Shown here one piece after another: positions 8,699 through 17,282 of a stretch of 64,000 nt of DNA. The stretch lies in NCBI RefSeq assembly GCF_030503615.1, contig NZ_CP129963.1:930001-994000 (forward strand), given 5' to 3'. Below the pieces are notes generated by a model. It had not been told where the DNA came from. It did not search any database and saw only the letters and a program-made list of their open reading frames with translations. Origin of the DNA: Sphingobacterium sp. BN32 (GTDB lineage Bacteria > Bacteroidota > Bacteroidia > Sphingobacteriales > Sphingobacteriaceae). The first letter of the stretch is position 1; each line of letters starts with the position of its first letter. Position numbers and translations under genes: made by a program.

Positions 8699-9721
8699 AT
8701 GTTTGTTATGGATTTAAAAAAATTGGAAGAAAAATACGCTGTACCTTCTAAAGAATTAGTGGAAGACGTAAAGCAGATTGAGGGTGATATCATGCTATTG
8801 GGCATAGCAGGCAAGATGGGGGTTAGCATGGGCAAGCTTTTAGTAGATGCGTTGAAATTAGCAGGTAAAGACAATAAAGTTTATGGAGTATCCCGTTTCT
8901 CAGATCCGAAGGCGAAGAGCCAGGTCGAAGAGAGCGGAATTATCGCCATCGCATGTGATTTGTTGAACGACGAACAGCTGTTTAATTTGCCGGATGTCGC
9001 CAATGTAATTTACCTGGCAGGCCATAAATTCGGCACTGTCGGTAATGAGGATTTCACTTGGGCGATGAATACTTATCTGCCGGGCCGTGTTTCTGAGAAA
9101 TTCAAAAACGCAAAAATCGTTGCTTTCTCCTCAGGCAATATACTTCCTTTTGTGAAATTAAATGAGGGTGGTGTTGACGAGGATGCTGTTCCGGAACCTA
9201 TCGGAGAGTATGCGCAATCTTGCTTAGGGCGCGAGCGTGTATTCCAATATTTCGCTAAGAAGAACAGTACAGCCATGCTAATTTATCGTTTAAATTACGC
9301 TGTTGACTTCCGTTATGGAGTGATTATGGAGATCGGTAAGTCCGTTTGGAATGGAAAGCCTATCGATTTGCGCACGGAGAATGTGAATGTGATCTGGCAA
9401 GGTGATGCCAATGAAATCGCTATCCGTTCGTTATTGCATTGTGAATCCCCGGCGAAGATATTAAACGTGACGGGTCCTGAAACCCTATCGACCAAATGGG
9501 TCGCTAAGGAATTCGCTAAGCTATTTGGCAAGGAAGCTAAGTTTGTTCATGAAGCTGAAGGAACTGCTTTATTGAATAATGCTTCCGAGTGCCATCGTTT
9601 ATTTGGCTATCCAAAGGTTACAATCAGAGAAGTGATCGAGCTTAATGCTACTTGGATTCAAAATGGAGGCGAAGAGTTCGGCAAACCGACGCACTTCCAG
9701 GAAAGAGGAGGACAATTCTAA
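8699..9721 (+). CDS. NAD-dependent epimerase/dehydratase-like extended SDR with altered active site
   Basis: A 340-residue Rossmann protein. The nucleotide-binding glycines are in GIAGKMGVSMG (residues 35-45), then VIYLAGHK and VAFSSGNIL, with a likely catalytic Ser near 145. The expected YxxxK motif appears as YAQSC (Tyr171, Cys175), so the catalytic Lys is missing; an Arg follows at 178. ATG at 8699 abuts the previous stop, and ATG at 8708 (MDLKKLEEKY) is probably the real start because the first three residues look adventitious. The role is unknown: a sugar-acid or aldehyde step feeding the DHDPS-family enzyme encoded next is plausible. Confidence 0.78.
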   Translation: MFVMDLKKLEEKYAVPSKELVEDVKQIEGDIMLLGIAGKMGVSMGKLLVDALKLAGKDNKVYGVSRFSDPKAKSQVEESGIIAIACDLLNDEQLFNLPDVANVIYLAGHKFGTVGNEDFTWAMNTYLPGRVSEKFKNAKIVAFSSGNILPFVKLNEGGVDEDAVPEPIGEYAQSCLGRERVFQYFAKKNSTAMLIYRLNYAVDFRYGVIMEIGKSVWNGKPIDLRTENVNVIWQGDANEIAIRSLLHCESPAKILNVTGPETLSTKWVAKEFAKLFGKEAKFVHEAEGTALLNNASECHRLFGYPKVTIREVIELNATWIQNGGEEFGKPTHFQERGGQF

Positions 9722-10785
9722 TGAAAAAGCTGACAAAAGAATTAAAGGATTTCTTAATGGAAGGGCAGGTCTTTCCTGCGCATCCATTAGCATTGAATGA
9801 AGACCGTACTTTGGACGAAGCAAGCCAGCGCCGCCTAACGCGGTATTATATGGAGTCTGGCGCGGGCGGAGTTGCGGTAGCTGTGCACTCTACGCAGTTC
9901 GAGATTCGCGATCCTAATATCAATTTATTCCGCAAGGTATTGGAACTCGCTGCGGAGGAAATTGATAAAGCAAATCTAGATCGTCCTTTCCTTAAAATCG
10001 CAGGTATCTGCGGTCCTACAGAGCAAGCACTCGAGGAAGCAGCAATCGCTGTGGAATTAGGGTATGACATCGGATTGCTAAGTATGGGAGGGCTACAGGG
10101 CTGGACGGAGGAAGCCATCTTGGAGCGCGTGCGCAAAGTGGCACAGGTTATTCCGGTATTCGGGTTCTACTTACAGCCTTCAGTGGGCGGCCGTATCTTC
10201 TCTTACGAGTTTTGGCGCTCCTTTGTCGAGATCGAAGGCGTCGAGGCTATCAAATGTGCATCTTTCAATAGATACCAGACCTTAGACGTGATGCGCGCAT
10301 TGGCAAGCTCATCGCGTGCTGATGACGTCGCTATGTACACAGGAAATGATGACAATATCGTCGCCGACCTATTGACAACATATGATTTCCAGGTAGATGG
10401 ATTGAGCAAGTCGATCGACTTCCGCGGTGGGCTATTGGGCCACTGGGCAGTATGGACAAAAAAGGCAGTAGATTTAATGCAGCAGGTTAAACAGGCGAAA
10501 GCTTCCAAAGATTATCATCATTTAAACGCTTTATTGAGCAAAGGTGTGAAAGTTACAGACAGCAATGCGGCATTCTTCGATCCTGCACATGATTTCCATG
10601 GCTGTATTCCAGGTATCCATGAGGTACTGCGTCGTCAAGGCCTATTGAAGGGCATCTGGTGTCTAAATCCCGATGAAGTATTGTCAGAAGGGCAGGCCGA
10701 GGAGATCTCTCGTGTCTACGATAATTATCCGGAATTGAATGATGACGCGTTCGTCAAATCATTCCTAGCGAAAGATAAGGCTTAG
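9721..10785 (+). CDS. DHDPS/N-acetylneuraminate-lyase superfamily aldolase or dehydratase
   Basis: The start is ATG 9721, which shares its A with the TAA of the SDR gene; a longer in-frame start at 9652 would overlap that gene by 70 bases. The 354-residue product is a TIM barrel with the Schiff-base Lys in AIKCAS (Lys178) and the catalytic Tyr in FYLQPSVGGR (Tyr150). The usual GTTGE substrate loop is replaced by HSTQFE near 57-62, so it is unlikely to be dihydrodipicolinate synthase proper or a standard sialic-acid lyase. The length exceeds the usual 290-300 residues, with an extra C-terminal region. It probably cleaves or dehydrates a 2-keto sugar acid made by the upstream dehydrogenases. 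Confidence 0.85.
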   Translation: MKKLTKELKDFLMEGQVFPAHPLALNEDRTLDEASQRRLTRYYMESGAGGVAVAVHSTQFEIRDPNINLFRKVLELAAEEIDKANLDRPFLKIAGICGPTEQALEEAAIAVELGYDIGLLSMGGLQGWTEEAILERVRKVAQVIPVFGFYLQPSVGGRIFSYEFWRSFVEIEGVEAIKCASFNRYQTLDVMRALASSSRADDVAMYTGNDDNIVADLLTTYDFQVDGLSKSIDFRGGLLGHWAVWTKKAVDLMQQVKQAKASKDYHHLNALLSKGVKVTDSNAAFFDPAHDFHGCIPGIHEVLRRQGLLKGIWCLNPDEVLSEGQAEEISRVYDNYPELNDDAFVKSFLAKDKA

Positions 10786-10798
10786 TCCTATTATAGGA

Positions 10799-10837
10799 GC
10801 AGTTTCCGTCTTACAAATCCTGCAAAACGGAAACTGC
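10799..10837. terminator. Bidirectional terminator hairpin between convergent genes
   Basis: A perfect 11-base inverted repeat (GCAGTTTCCGT with ACGGAAACTGC) has a 17-base loop. The right arm is inside the last codons of the minus-strand amidohydrolase, and the loop holds its stop codon. It lies just after the plus-strand stop at 10785, so it can serve both converging transcripts. Confidence 0.65.
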
Positions 10838-12001
10838 ACCTTTAAACATAAACTCAACCGATCTTTCATAAATTGTTTCGTCGATATCGAAAGTCGGCGT
10901 GTGTAATTCCGAAACAATTCCCTTTTCTTCATTTCTCGTTCCTACAAAATAGAATAAAGCAGGATACTGCTGCGCGTAATAAGCGAAGTCTTCCGATGCC
11001 ATCCAGGTCGGAACGGATAAGCAATTTTCAGCACCGTATAGATTGGTCGCAAGCTGCTGTATTTCGGTTGTGAGTTCAGGGTCATTATATAAGGTTGGAT
11101 AGCCTCGCTTTATTTCGATCTTTGCCGAAGCACCATAAGCATCTACGGTCTGAACGATCATATTCTCAATTTTCGCTAGTGCCGATGCTCTCCATTGTTC
11201 GTCGGTCGTCCGGAAAGTCCCCGCTAAATGCACCGTCGAAGGAATTACATTCGCTGCGCCATCCGCAATTACTTTTCCAAAGGATAGAACAGATGGAATC
11301 CTGGGGTCAGCATAGCGGGAAACGACTTGTTGCAAAGCAACTAATAACTGCGCCGAGATAATAACCGGATCAATATTCAGCTGCGGTTGAGCGCCATGCC
11401 CACCTCGCCCCATAATATCAATATAGATCTCATCACTGGATGCCATCGCATATCCCGACTTAAAACCGAAAGTCCCCAATGGCAACTGTGGCGACACATG
11501 TTGCCCAATTACTTTTTGAACATGATAGCGATCCAGAATACCGGACGCCACGATCGCCGACGCTCCGCCTGGAATTCTTTCCTCTGCCGCTTGGAAGATC
11601 AAAACCACATTTCCATTCAAAGTGTGCTTAATCTCATTCAGCAAATAAGCAACACCCAACAGGTTCGAACTATGAAAGTCATGACCGCATGCATGCATCA
11701 CGCCTTTATTTAAAGAAGCATACCCATGCTGGTTCTCTTCCGTAATGGGCAATGCGTCAATATCGGCTCGTAGTGCGACACTTTTTTCGGACGAACCATT
11801 CCCACGAATAAACCCAATAAGTCCCGTAGGGGAAACCTGTTCATAGGGAATACCCATTTCATCAAGCACTGAAGCGATATATTTTGTTGTCTCTTTTTCC
11901 TCAAAAGACAGCTCCGGATGCTGATGTAGGTGTCGGCGCCATTGAACGACTTTTTCTAGGATATGCTTATCCTGCTTTTGAATATATTCAATAGGGGTCA
12001 T
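10811..12001 (-). CDS. M20-family metallo-amidohydrolase (N-acyl-amino-acid/hippurate hydrolase type)
   Basis: A 396-residue protein when started at ATG 12001 (MTPIEYIQ); the frame stays open to 12166, but the extra 55 residues are low-complexity, run through the divergent promoter region and exceed the family's normal 390-400 length. Metal-site signatures are clear: ALRADIDALPI, HACGHDFHSS, QAAEERIPGG and MASEDFAYY. Members hydrolyse N-acyl amino acids or N-acetyl groups in the cytoplasm. It is transcribed divergently from the symporter and epimerase genes, which raises the possibility of a deacylation step for the sugar handled by that operon; a general peptidase role is equally possible. 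Confidence 0.88.
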   Translation of the reverse strand: MTPIEYIQKQDKHILEKVVQWRRHLHQHPELSFEEKETTKYIASVLDEMGIPYEQVSPTGLIGFIRGNGSSEKSVALRADIDALPITEENQHGYASLNKGVMHACGHDFHSSNLLGVAYLLNEIKHTLNGNVVLIFQAAEERIPGGASAIVASGILDRYHVQKVIGQHVSPQLPLGTFGFKSGYAMASSDEIYIDIMGRGGHGAQPQLNIDPVIISAQLLVALQQVVSRYADPRIPSVLSFGKVIADGAANVIPSTVHLAGTFRTTDEQWRASALAKIENMIVQTVDAYGASAKIEIKRGYPTLYNDPELTTEIQQLATNLYGAENCLSVPTWMASEDFAYYAQQYPALFYFVGTRNEEKGIVSELHTPTFDIDETIYERSVEFMFKGAVSVLQDL

Positions 12002-12103
12002 GCTTTTTGTACTTTTCTGATTTTCAATATTGTAGATGAGCTTGTAAATACCTATCTTGTATTTCGAAGCCAAAGTAAATTTAAAAATAAATTCAAAAAT
12101 ATC

Positions 12104-12134
12104 TTGCAAGCTTTTCAAATTAATCTTATATTCG
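12104..12134 (+). promoter_or_regulatory. Candidate sigma-ABfr-type promoter of the symporter operon
   Basis: TTG at 12104-12106 and TATATTCG at 12127-12134 (one mismatch to TAnnTTTG) are separated by 20 bases, which fits the Bacteroidota -33/-7 spacing. The predicted start near 12141 would leave a leader of about 60 bases before the ATG at 12203. Confidence 0.35.
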
Positions 12135-12150
12135 GGTACGTACACAGTAA

Positions 12151-12162
12151 GACAGCGCTGTC
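12151..12162. promoter_or_regulatory. Candidate operator palindrome GACAGCGCTGTC
   Basis: A perfect 12-base GC-rich palindrome stands out in an AT-rich divergent intergenic region. It lies about 10-20 bases downstream of the predicted start of the 12203 operon, where a repressor would block transcription. The LacI-family protein encoded in the same cluster is the natural candidate, though the centre is GC rather than the usual LacI CG. Confidence 0.35.
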
Positions 12163-12202
12163 GCACGCATCTACAATTATAATTTAAATTATTATCAGCC
12201 TT

Positions 12203-13672
12203 ATGCAGCCCATTGATTATATCGTCATTGTCGTGTTTTTCATTCTCTTGATTGGGATCGGTATCTACAGTTACTTCAAGGTATCTTCATCCGCCGACTT
12301 CTTTACCGCAGGAGGGAAGCTCCCTTGGTGGTTGTCGGGAATATCACATCACGTCTCCGGCTATAGCGGCGCAGTTTTCGTGGCGTATGCGTCTATCGCC
12401 TACACCCACGGATTTGTAATGTACGTTTGGTGGGCTTTGACGATTGCAATTGCCATGATCGGAACAATCGTCTTTATTGCACCCCGATGGGCAAGGCTGC
12501 GAACAAAAACCGGTATACAATCGCCAACAGAGTACTTAGCGACTCGGTACAACCTGCCAGTTCAACAATTAATGGCTTGGTGCGGAGTAATTGTTAAGTT
12601 ATTTGATGTTGGAGCTAAATGGGCAGCAGTAGGGATCTTATTAAACGCGTTCATGGGCGTTCCTATCGTTACAGGTATTATTCTTTCCGGGGTAGTGACC
12701 TTATTCTATGTGACCTTAGGAGGCCTGTGGGCCGATGTACTAAACGACTTCATGTCATTTCTCATCCAGGTAGCTTCCGGCTTAGTCATGTTTTTCGTAG
12801 TCTTAATGCACTTGGGCGACGGGGCATCCGGCGTGTTTACCATGTGGGATCGTCTGCCGCCGGAAAATAGCAATTTTTTCAACTCGCCCTATACGGTAGG
12901 CTTTGCGATGGCATTTTTAGTGATCAACTTCTTCAGCTACAGTGGCGGAACCTGGAACCTCGCGACGCGCTTTATTTCATCCCCGTCGGGCAAAGACGCC
13001 AAAAAGGCGGCCATCCTTTCCGCAATCCTTTACCTTGTTTGGCCATTAATCCTTTTCTACCCGATGTTCGCTGCGCCTATATTCTTCCCGAATTTAGAAA
13101 AACCGGAGACGTCCTATTCCTTAATGGCAATGGAGTTTCTACCTCCGGGGCTTCTAGGCTTGTTAGTTGCATCGTTATTCTCGACAACATTATCAATGAC
13201 CTCATCGGATGCAAATACCATCTCTTCCGTGATTACACGTGATATACTGCCCGTAATGATTAAGAAAGTGAAGACATTTGATAAGAAGAAAATGTTGCTC
13301 ACGGCACGTATCACGACCTTTAGTTTTCTGGTTTTAACCATCATTATCGCCTTCAACGCACAGACATTCGGTGGTGTTATTGGTCTTATTATATCCTGGT
13401 TCGCAGCATTATTAGGCCCTATTTCCATCCCGATGATTCTCGGTCTTTTGCCCTATTTCAGACACAGCGGGAGTACAGCGGCACTGCTCTCTATCATCGG
13501 AGGTTTAGCAACCTTCGTCATCCTAAAGCTCATCGGAGGTACAGGATTGGCGGTCGAGTTAGCCGGACCACTGATTACGTCGCTGGTACTTTATATCGGC
13601 TACGCATTTGTGGTTAAAAGCCCGGTACCTGAGAAGACGGAGAAACTCTTAGAAGCTATCAACGAAGAATAA
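12203..13672 (+). CDS. Sodium:solute symporter (SSS family)
   Basis: A 489-residue inner-membrane protein with about 13 hydrophobic helices. The start MQPIDYIVIVVFFILLIGIGIYSY, the DFFTAGGKLPWWLSGISHHVSGYSG segment after helix 1 and the WNLATRFIS and SLFSTTLSMTSSDANTIS segments are typical of SSS transporters, with the last forming part of the sodium site. It would import a sugar, sugar acid or sialic-acid-like solute with sodium. It is the first gene of a plus-strand cluster with an AGE epimerase 10 bases downstream, suggesting an amino-sugar or related substrate. Confidence 0.92.
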   Translation: MQPIDYIVIVVFFILLIGIGIYSYFKVSSSADFFTAGGKLPWWLSGISHHVSGYSGAVFVAYASIAYTHGFVMYVWWALTIAIAMIGTIVFIAPRWARLRTKTGIQSPTEYLATRYNLPVQQLMAWCGVIVKLFDVGAKWAAVGILLNAFMGVPIVTGIILSGVVTLFYVTLGGLWADVLNDFMSFLIQVASGLVMFFVVLMHLGDGASGVFTMWDRLPPENSNFFNSPYTVGFAMAFLVINFFSYSGGTWNLATRFISSPSGKDAKKAAILSAILYLVWPLILFYPMFAAPIFFPNLEKPETSYSLMAMEFLPPGLLGLLVASLFSTTLSMTSSDANTISSVITRDILPVMIKKVKTFDKKKMLLTARITTFSFLVLTIIIAFNAQTFGGVIGLIISWFAALLGPISIPMILGLLPYFRHSGSTAALLSIIGGLATFVILKLIGGTGLAVELAGPLITSLVLYIGYAFVVKSPVPEKTEKLLEAINEE

Positions 13673-13682
13673 TACTATAAAA

Positions 13683-14927
13683 ATGAATAGCATACAGATA
13701 AATAGGCAGACGGCGTTCAACAATGGAACGCTAAATGAGATGCTCGAACAGTATAAAAAGTACCTGTTCGAAGACTACCTGCCTTTTATCAATGAATACC
13801 TATATGATCAGGAACATGGCGGCTACTTTTGGAATACCAGCTACCATGGCGAACAACGTAGCAGTCATAAGCGCACTTGGTATGATGCGAGAGGCACCTG
13901 GGTCTATTCCTATCTGTACAAAGTATTAGATTCGAATCCGCTGTATTTGGAGCGTGCAAAACAAACGCTGAAGCTTCTGTATCGGGCAAAAGATACACAG
14001 GCACATTTCTGGCCTTGGTCTTACGACAGGGAAGGAAATGACCTGAAAGAAAGAGAAGGGGATATCTACGGAAATCTCTTCGTCGCAGAAGCGCTGGCCG
14101 CTTATTCTGATGCCAGTGGCGAACAAGATGCCTGGCTCGAAGCAAAAAATATCCTACAAGAAGCTTTTGCGCTTTATCAAACCAAAGAATATCGTTATCT
14201 TTTGGAGTATTCACCTACGAAAGATTATCCCGAAGCAGAGGAGATATTGGGGCATTACATGATTGTATTGCACTTATGTACAACCCTGCTGCGTCTTCAA
14301 GACGATGCGGAACTCGAAGAGATTTCAGATTATTGTTTGGAAGCCCTGCTTCAGAAGCACTATGATGCAGAATTGAATCTCATGGCCGAGCTGCGAAGCA
14401 AAACGGGCAGCGCGCTTGGCGAAACTTTAGACCAGTTTGTCTACATCGGTCATGCAATTGAAACCTTGTGGATGATTATGGACGAGGCGAAGCGCCGACA
14501 GGATCAGGAACTCTTCGATCTTGCCGCCTCTCGCTTTAAATTTCATGTAGAGGTAGCGAAGGACGACCTGTTTGGTGGTTTCTTTCACTGCTTGGATCAT
14601 GCGAAGGAAAATAGGTTCCTCCTAGACAAAGTCCTTTGGGCACAAGAGGAAGTTATGGTCGGATGCCTGCTTTTAATGGAGGAGCGTGCTGACGCATGGG
14701 CATACGATACTTTTCAGAACACACTGCAGTATTTGCAGCAACATTTTATACTTAATCATTTGCGCTATCGCCCTTGGAAAATCAACGGAAATAGGCAGAT
14801 GAATCGACAAGAGGAGGGAACAAGGATAGAAAACTATCATCATCCGCGGCATTTAATGTACGGCATTTTAACCTTCCAACAGCTGATAAACAGAAATACC
14901 TTAAACTTAAATAGCTATGAAAAATGA
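13683..14927 (+). CDS. AGE-family (N-acylglucosamine 2-epimerase-like) epimerase/isomerase
   Basis: A 414-residue (alpha/alpha)6-barrel protein. Matching segments are EHGGYFWNTSYHG near the N-terminus, RTWYDARGTWVYSYLY, EGDIYGNLFVAEAL, the active-site YIGHAIETLW and a C-terminal YHHPRHLMYG carrying the second catalytic His. Members interconvert C2 epimers such as GlcNAc/ManNAc, cellobiose/Glc-Man or aldose-ketose pairs. Its C-terminus overlaps the next gene by 11 bases. With an adjacent symporter it probably acts on the imported sugar. Assignment as a ManNAc-producing epimerase cannot be made from these motifs alone. Confidence 0.88.
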   Translation: MNSIQINRQTAFNNGTLNEMLEQYKKYLFEDYLPFINEYLYDQEHGGYFWNTSYHGEQRSSHKRTWYDARGTWVYSYLYKVLDSNPLYLERAKQTLKLLYRAKDTQAHFWPWSYDREGNDLKEREGDIYGNLFVAEALAAYSDASGEQDAWLEAKNILQEAFALYQTKEYRYLLEYSPTKDYPEAEEILGHYMIVLHLCTTLLRLQDDAELEEISDYCLEALLQKHYDAELNLMAELRSKTGSALGETLDQFVYIGHAIETLWMIMDEAKRRQDQELFDLAASRFKFHVEVAKDDLFGGFFHCLDHAKENRFLLDKVLWAQEEVMVGCLLLMEERADAWAYDTFQNTLQYLQQHFILNHLRYRPWKINGNRQMNRQEEGTRIENYHHPRHLMYGILTFQQLINRNTLNLNSYEK

Positions 14928-15924
14928 TGTTAGTAGAAGAGGTTTCATAAAAACTACCGCAATGGCCTCGCTCGGAATCGGCATGCTCGGTCCAAATACC
15001 AAATTCTTTGAAGGTCTTTCCACTGTACAAAAAGGAAAGCGCGTCGGAATTATCGGATTAGATACGTCGCATGCGACGGCATTCACCAAATCCTTAAATG
15101 GAGAAAATCCTGACCCAAGATTTAAAGGGTATAAGGTGGTGGCGGCTGTAGCACAAGGTAGTAAGGATATTCCATCCTCTATCGAGCGCGTTCCGAAATA
15201 CATCGAAGAGGTAAAGAAGTATGGTGTTGAGATCGTTAAAGATATTAATGCACTATTGAAAAAGGTAGACGTGGTTTTATTAGAAAGCAACGACGGCAGG
15301 GTGCATTTAGAGCAAGCCATACCGGTTATCAAAGCTAAAAAAACCTTGTTCATCGATAAACCAATCGCGGCTTCTTACAAAGATGCGAAACAGATATTTG
15401 ACTTAGCGAAACAAAATAATGTTCCGGTATTCTCCACTTCATCGTTGCGCTACATGGAAAAAGTAGTCGAAATAAAGGGAGGCAGCGTTGGTAAGGTGTT
15501 AGGTGCTGATACGTTCAGTCCGGCAGCTTTAGAACCAAACCACCCTGACTTCTTCTGGTATGGAATCCACGGCATAGAAATCCTATTTGCATTGATGGGT
15601 ACCGGATGTGAAAGCGTAACACGCGTGCATACCCAAGGAACAGACGTCGTAGTCGGAAAATGGAAAGATGGTCGCATCGGCACATTCCGCGGCTTGCGTG
15701 TTGGAAAGCATGATTATGGCGGTACTGTTTTTGGCGAAAAAGGAAATACGACCCTGGGGCAGTTCAAAGGCTATGATTCCCTCTTATTGGAAATTATCGC
15801 ATTCTTTGAAACCGGAAAACCACCCGTATCCGCTGAGGAAACTTTAGAGATCTGCGCGTTTATTGAAGCGGCAGACGAAAGCAAGCGCCAGCAAGGTAAA
15901 CCTGTATCATTAGTAACATCATAA
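14917..15924 (+). CDS. Tat-exported Gfo/Idh/MocA-family oxidoreductase
   Basis: A 335-residue protein with a twin-arginine signal at the N-terminus (SRRGFIK followed by a hydrophobic stretch), so it is likely exported folded with its NAD(P) cofactor. The Rossmann core follows (KRVGIIGLDTSHATAF), then VDVVLLESNDGRVHLEQA and the family's dinucleotide/substrate motif as FIDKPIA (EKP replaced by DKP). It overlaps the epimerase gene by 11 bases. Tat-exported Gfo/Idh proteins of Bacteroidota act on sugars in the periplasm, including redox-neutral glycosidase-like or 3-keto-sugar chemistry; the exact reaction is not known. Confidence 0.88.
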   Translation: MKNDVSRRGFIKTTAMASLGIGMLGPNTKFFEGLSTVQKGKRVGIIGLDTSHATAFTKSLNGENPDPRFKGYKVVAAVAQGSKDIPSSIERVPKYIEEVKKYGVEIVKDINALLKKVDVVLLESNDGRVHLEQAIPVIKAKKTLFIDKPIAASYKDAKQIFDLAKQNNVPVFSTSSLRYMEKVVEIKGGSVGKVLGADTFSPAALEPNHPDFFWYGIHGIEILFALMGTGCESVTRVHTQGTDVVVGKWKDGRIGTFRGLRVGKHDYGGTVFGEKGNTTLGQFKGYDSLLLEIIAFFETGKPPVSAEETLEICAFIEAADESKRQQGKPVSLVTS

Positions 15925-15935
15925 ACCTAAATAAG

Positions 15936-17282
15936 ATGGAAGAATCTCGTAGAAATTTTATCAAGAAAGCAGTCATTGGCACAACAGCCATGACCTTTGG
16001 AGGCATATTGCCGTCATTCTCGGCAAAAAGCTATAAAAATATTATAGGAGCAAACGAACGTATCAATATTGCGATGATGGGCGTCAATGCACGTGGTAAG
16101 GCGCTGGCAAATAACTTTGCCCTGCAACCCAACTCACAGATTACCTACATTTGCGATGTCGATTCAGGAGCAATCAATCGCTGTATGCCGGAAGTCATGA
16201 AACGTCAAAAACATCAGCCGAAGACCGAAGGCGATTTCCGTCGAGCCTTGGAAGATAAAGACGTGGATGCACTAGTGGTTGCGGCGCCGGATCATTGGCA
16301 TGCCCCTGCCGCCATTCTTGCTTCGTCGGCAGGAAAGCACGTGTACTTGGAAAAACCATGTAGTCATAACCCACATGAGGGCGAGCTGCTGATTGAAGCC
16401 GTAAAGAAATACAAAAACGTAATCCAAATGGGTAACCAACGCCGTTCTTGGCCAAATGTTGCGGCAGGAATTCGTGAAGTGCATAATGGCGCCATCGGAA
16501 AACCATATTTCGCGAAAACATGGTACACAAACAATAGGGCGCCGATTGGAATAGGAAAAGAAGTCGCCGTACCGAACTGGTTAAACTTCGATTTGTGGCA
16601 AGGTCCCGCACCGCGCCGCGCTTATAAAGACAATATTCTTCACTATAACTGGCACTGGTTCTGGCATTGGGGAACTGGCGAGGCCTTGAACAACGGAACA
16701 CACTTTGTCGATTTAGCACGCTGGGGACTACAGGTTGAATATCCAACGCGTGTGACCTCTGTTGGTGGCCGCTTTGCACACAAGGATGATTGGCAAACAC
16801 CAGACACACAAACCATCGGTTTAGAATTTGGAAACAACAGTATGATTACCTGGGAAGGCAGAAGCTGCAATGGAATGAAAACCGACGGAGCGACGGTGGG
16901 TGTAGTGTTCTATGGCGAGAAGGGTTCTTTGCAGATCAACGGCGATAATGCCTACCAAATTTTCGACTTGAACAGTAAATTGCTGAAGGAAGTTCGTGAT
17001 ACAACAAAAGTCGAAGCGACTAGTTTAACGAATCCATCACAGCAATTAGATGCTATTCATATTCAGAATTTTTTCTCAGCAATTAAAGACGGTTCTGCCT
17101 TAAATTCAGATATTATTGGCGGACATCAAAGTACGCTGCTTGTGCAGTTGGGCAATATCGCACAACGTACCGGCCAAGCACTTGATATCGATCCGAAAAC
17201 AGGGAAAATACTTAATAATAAGGATGCTATGAACAAATATTGGAAGCGTGAATATCAAAAAGGATGGGAGCCACGCGTCTAA
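15936..17282 (+). CDS. Tat-exported Gfo/Idh/MocA-family oxidoreductase, longer paralogue
   Basis: A 448-residue protein starting with a Tat signal (SRRNFIKK then a hydrophobic segment ending PSFSA). The NAD-binding strand reads INIAMMGVNARGKALA, and the family motif is YLEKPCSHNPHEG. WYTNNRAPIG and HWFWHWGTGEALNNGTHFVDLARW match the second domain that binds substrate, with a likely catalytic His in NNGTHFVDLARW. It resembles the GH109-type and related Tat-exported Gfo/Idh enzymes. It is 11 bases after the first Gfo/Idh gene and ends the symporter operon. Substrate unassigned. Confidence 0.88.
   Translation: MEESRRNFIKKAVIGTTAMTFGGILPSFSAKSYKNIIGANERINIAMMGVNARGKALANNFALQPNSQITYICDVDSGAINRCMPEVMKRQKHQPKTEGDFRRALEDKDVDALVVAAPDHWHAPAAILASSAGKHVYLEKPCSHNPHEGELLIEAVKKYKNVIQMGNQRRSWPNVAAGIREVHNGAIGKPYFAKTWYTNNRAPIGIGKEVAVPNWLNFDLWQGPAPRRAYKDNILHYNWHWFWHWGTGEALNNGTHFVDLARWGLQVEYPTRVTSVGGRFAHKDDWQTPDTQTIGLEFGNNSMITWEGRSCNGMKTDGATVGVVFYGEKGSLQINGDNAYQIFDLNSKLLKEVRDTTKVEATSLTNPSQQLDAIHIQNFFSAIKDGSALNSDIIGGHQSTLLVQLGNIAQRTGQALDIDPKTGKILNNKDAMNKYWKREYQKGWEPRV

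Noticed and set aside
9652..9720. Longer in-frame start for the DHDPS-family gene
   Set aside because: It would overlap the SDR gene by 70 bases and add a basic, non-conserved stretch; ATG 9721 forms the TAATG overlap seen elsewhere in the operon.
12002..12166. N-terminal extension of the M20 amidohydrolase
   Set aside because: Low-complexity residues, exceeds family length, and covers the divergent promoter and palindrome.
12179..12192. 14-base AT-only palindrome before the symporter gene
   Set aside because: AT-rich palindromes of this size are expected by chance in such spacers; the GC-rich one at 12151 is more notable.
13789..14214. 141-codon minus-strand frame in the AGE epimerase gene
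   Set aside because: Shadow frame of a well-supported gene.
9721..14927. Classical sialic-acid (nan) catabolic cluster made of the DHDPS-family and AGE genes
   Set aside because: The lyase-family substrate loop is not of NanA type, the two genes are in separate operons, and the sialidase lies 30 kb away with an IS between; a link cannot be shown from sequence.
16195..16809. 204-codon open frame on the minus strand inside the second Gfo/Idh gene
   Set aside because: It is antisense to a gene with clear family motifs; its translation is Cys/His/Arg-rich with no recognised domain.
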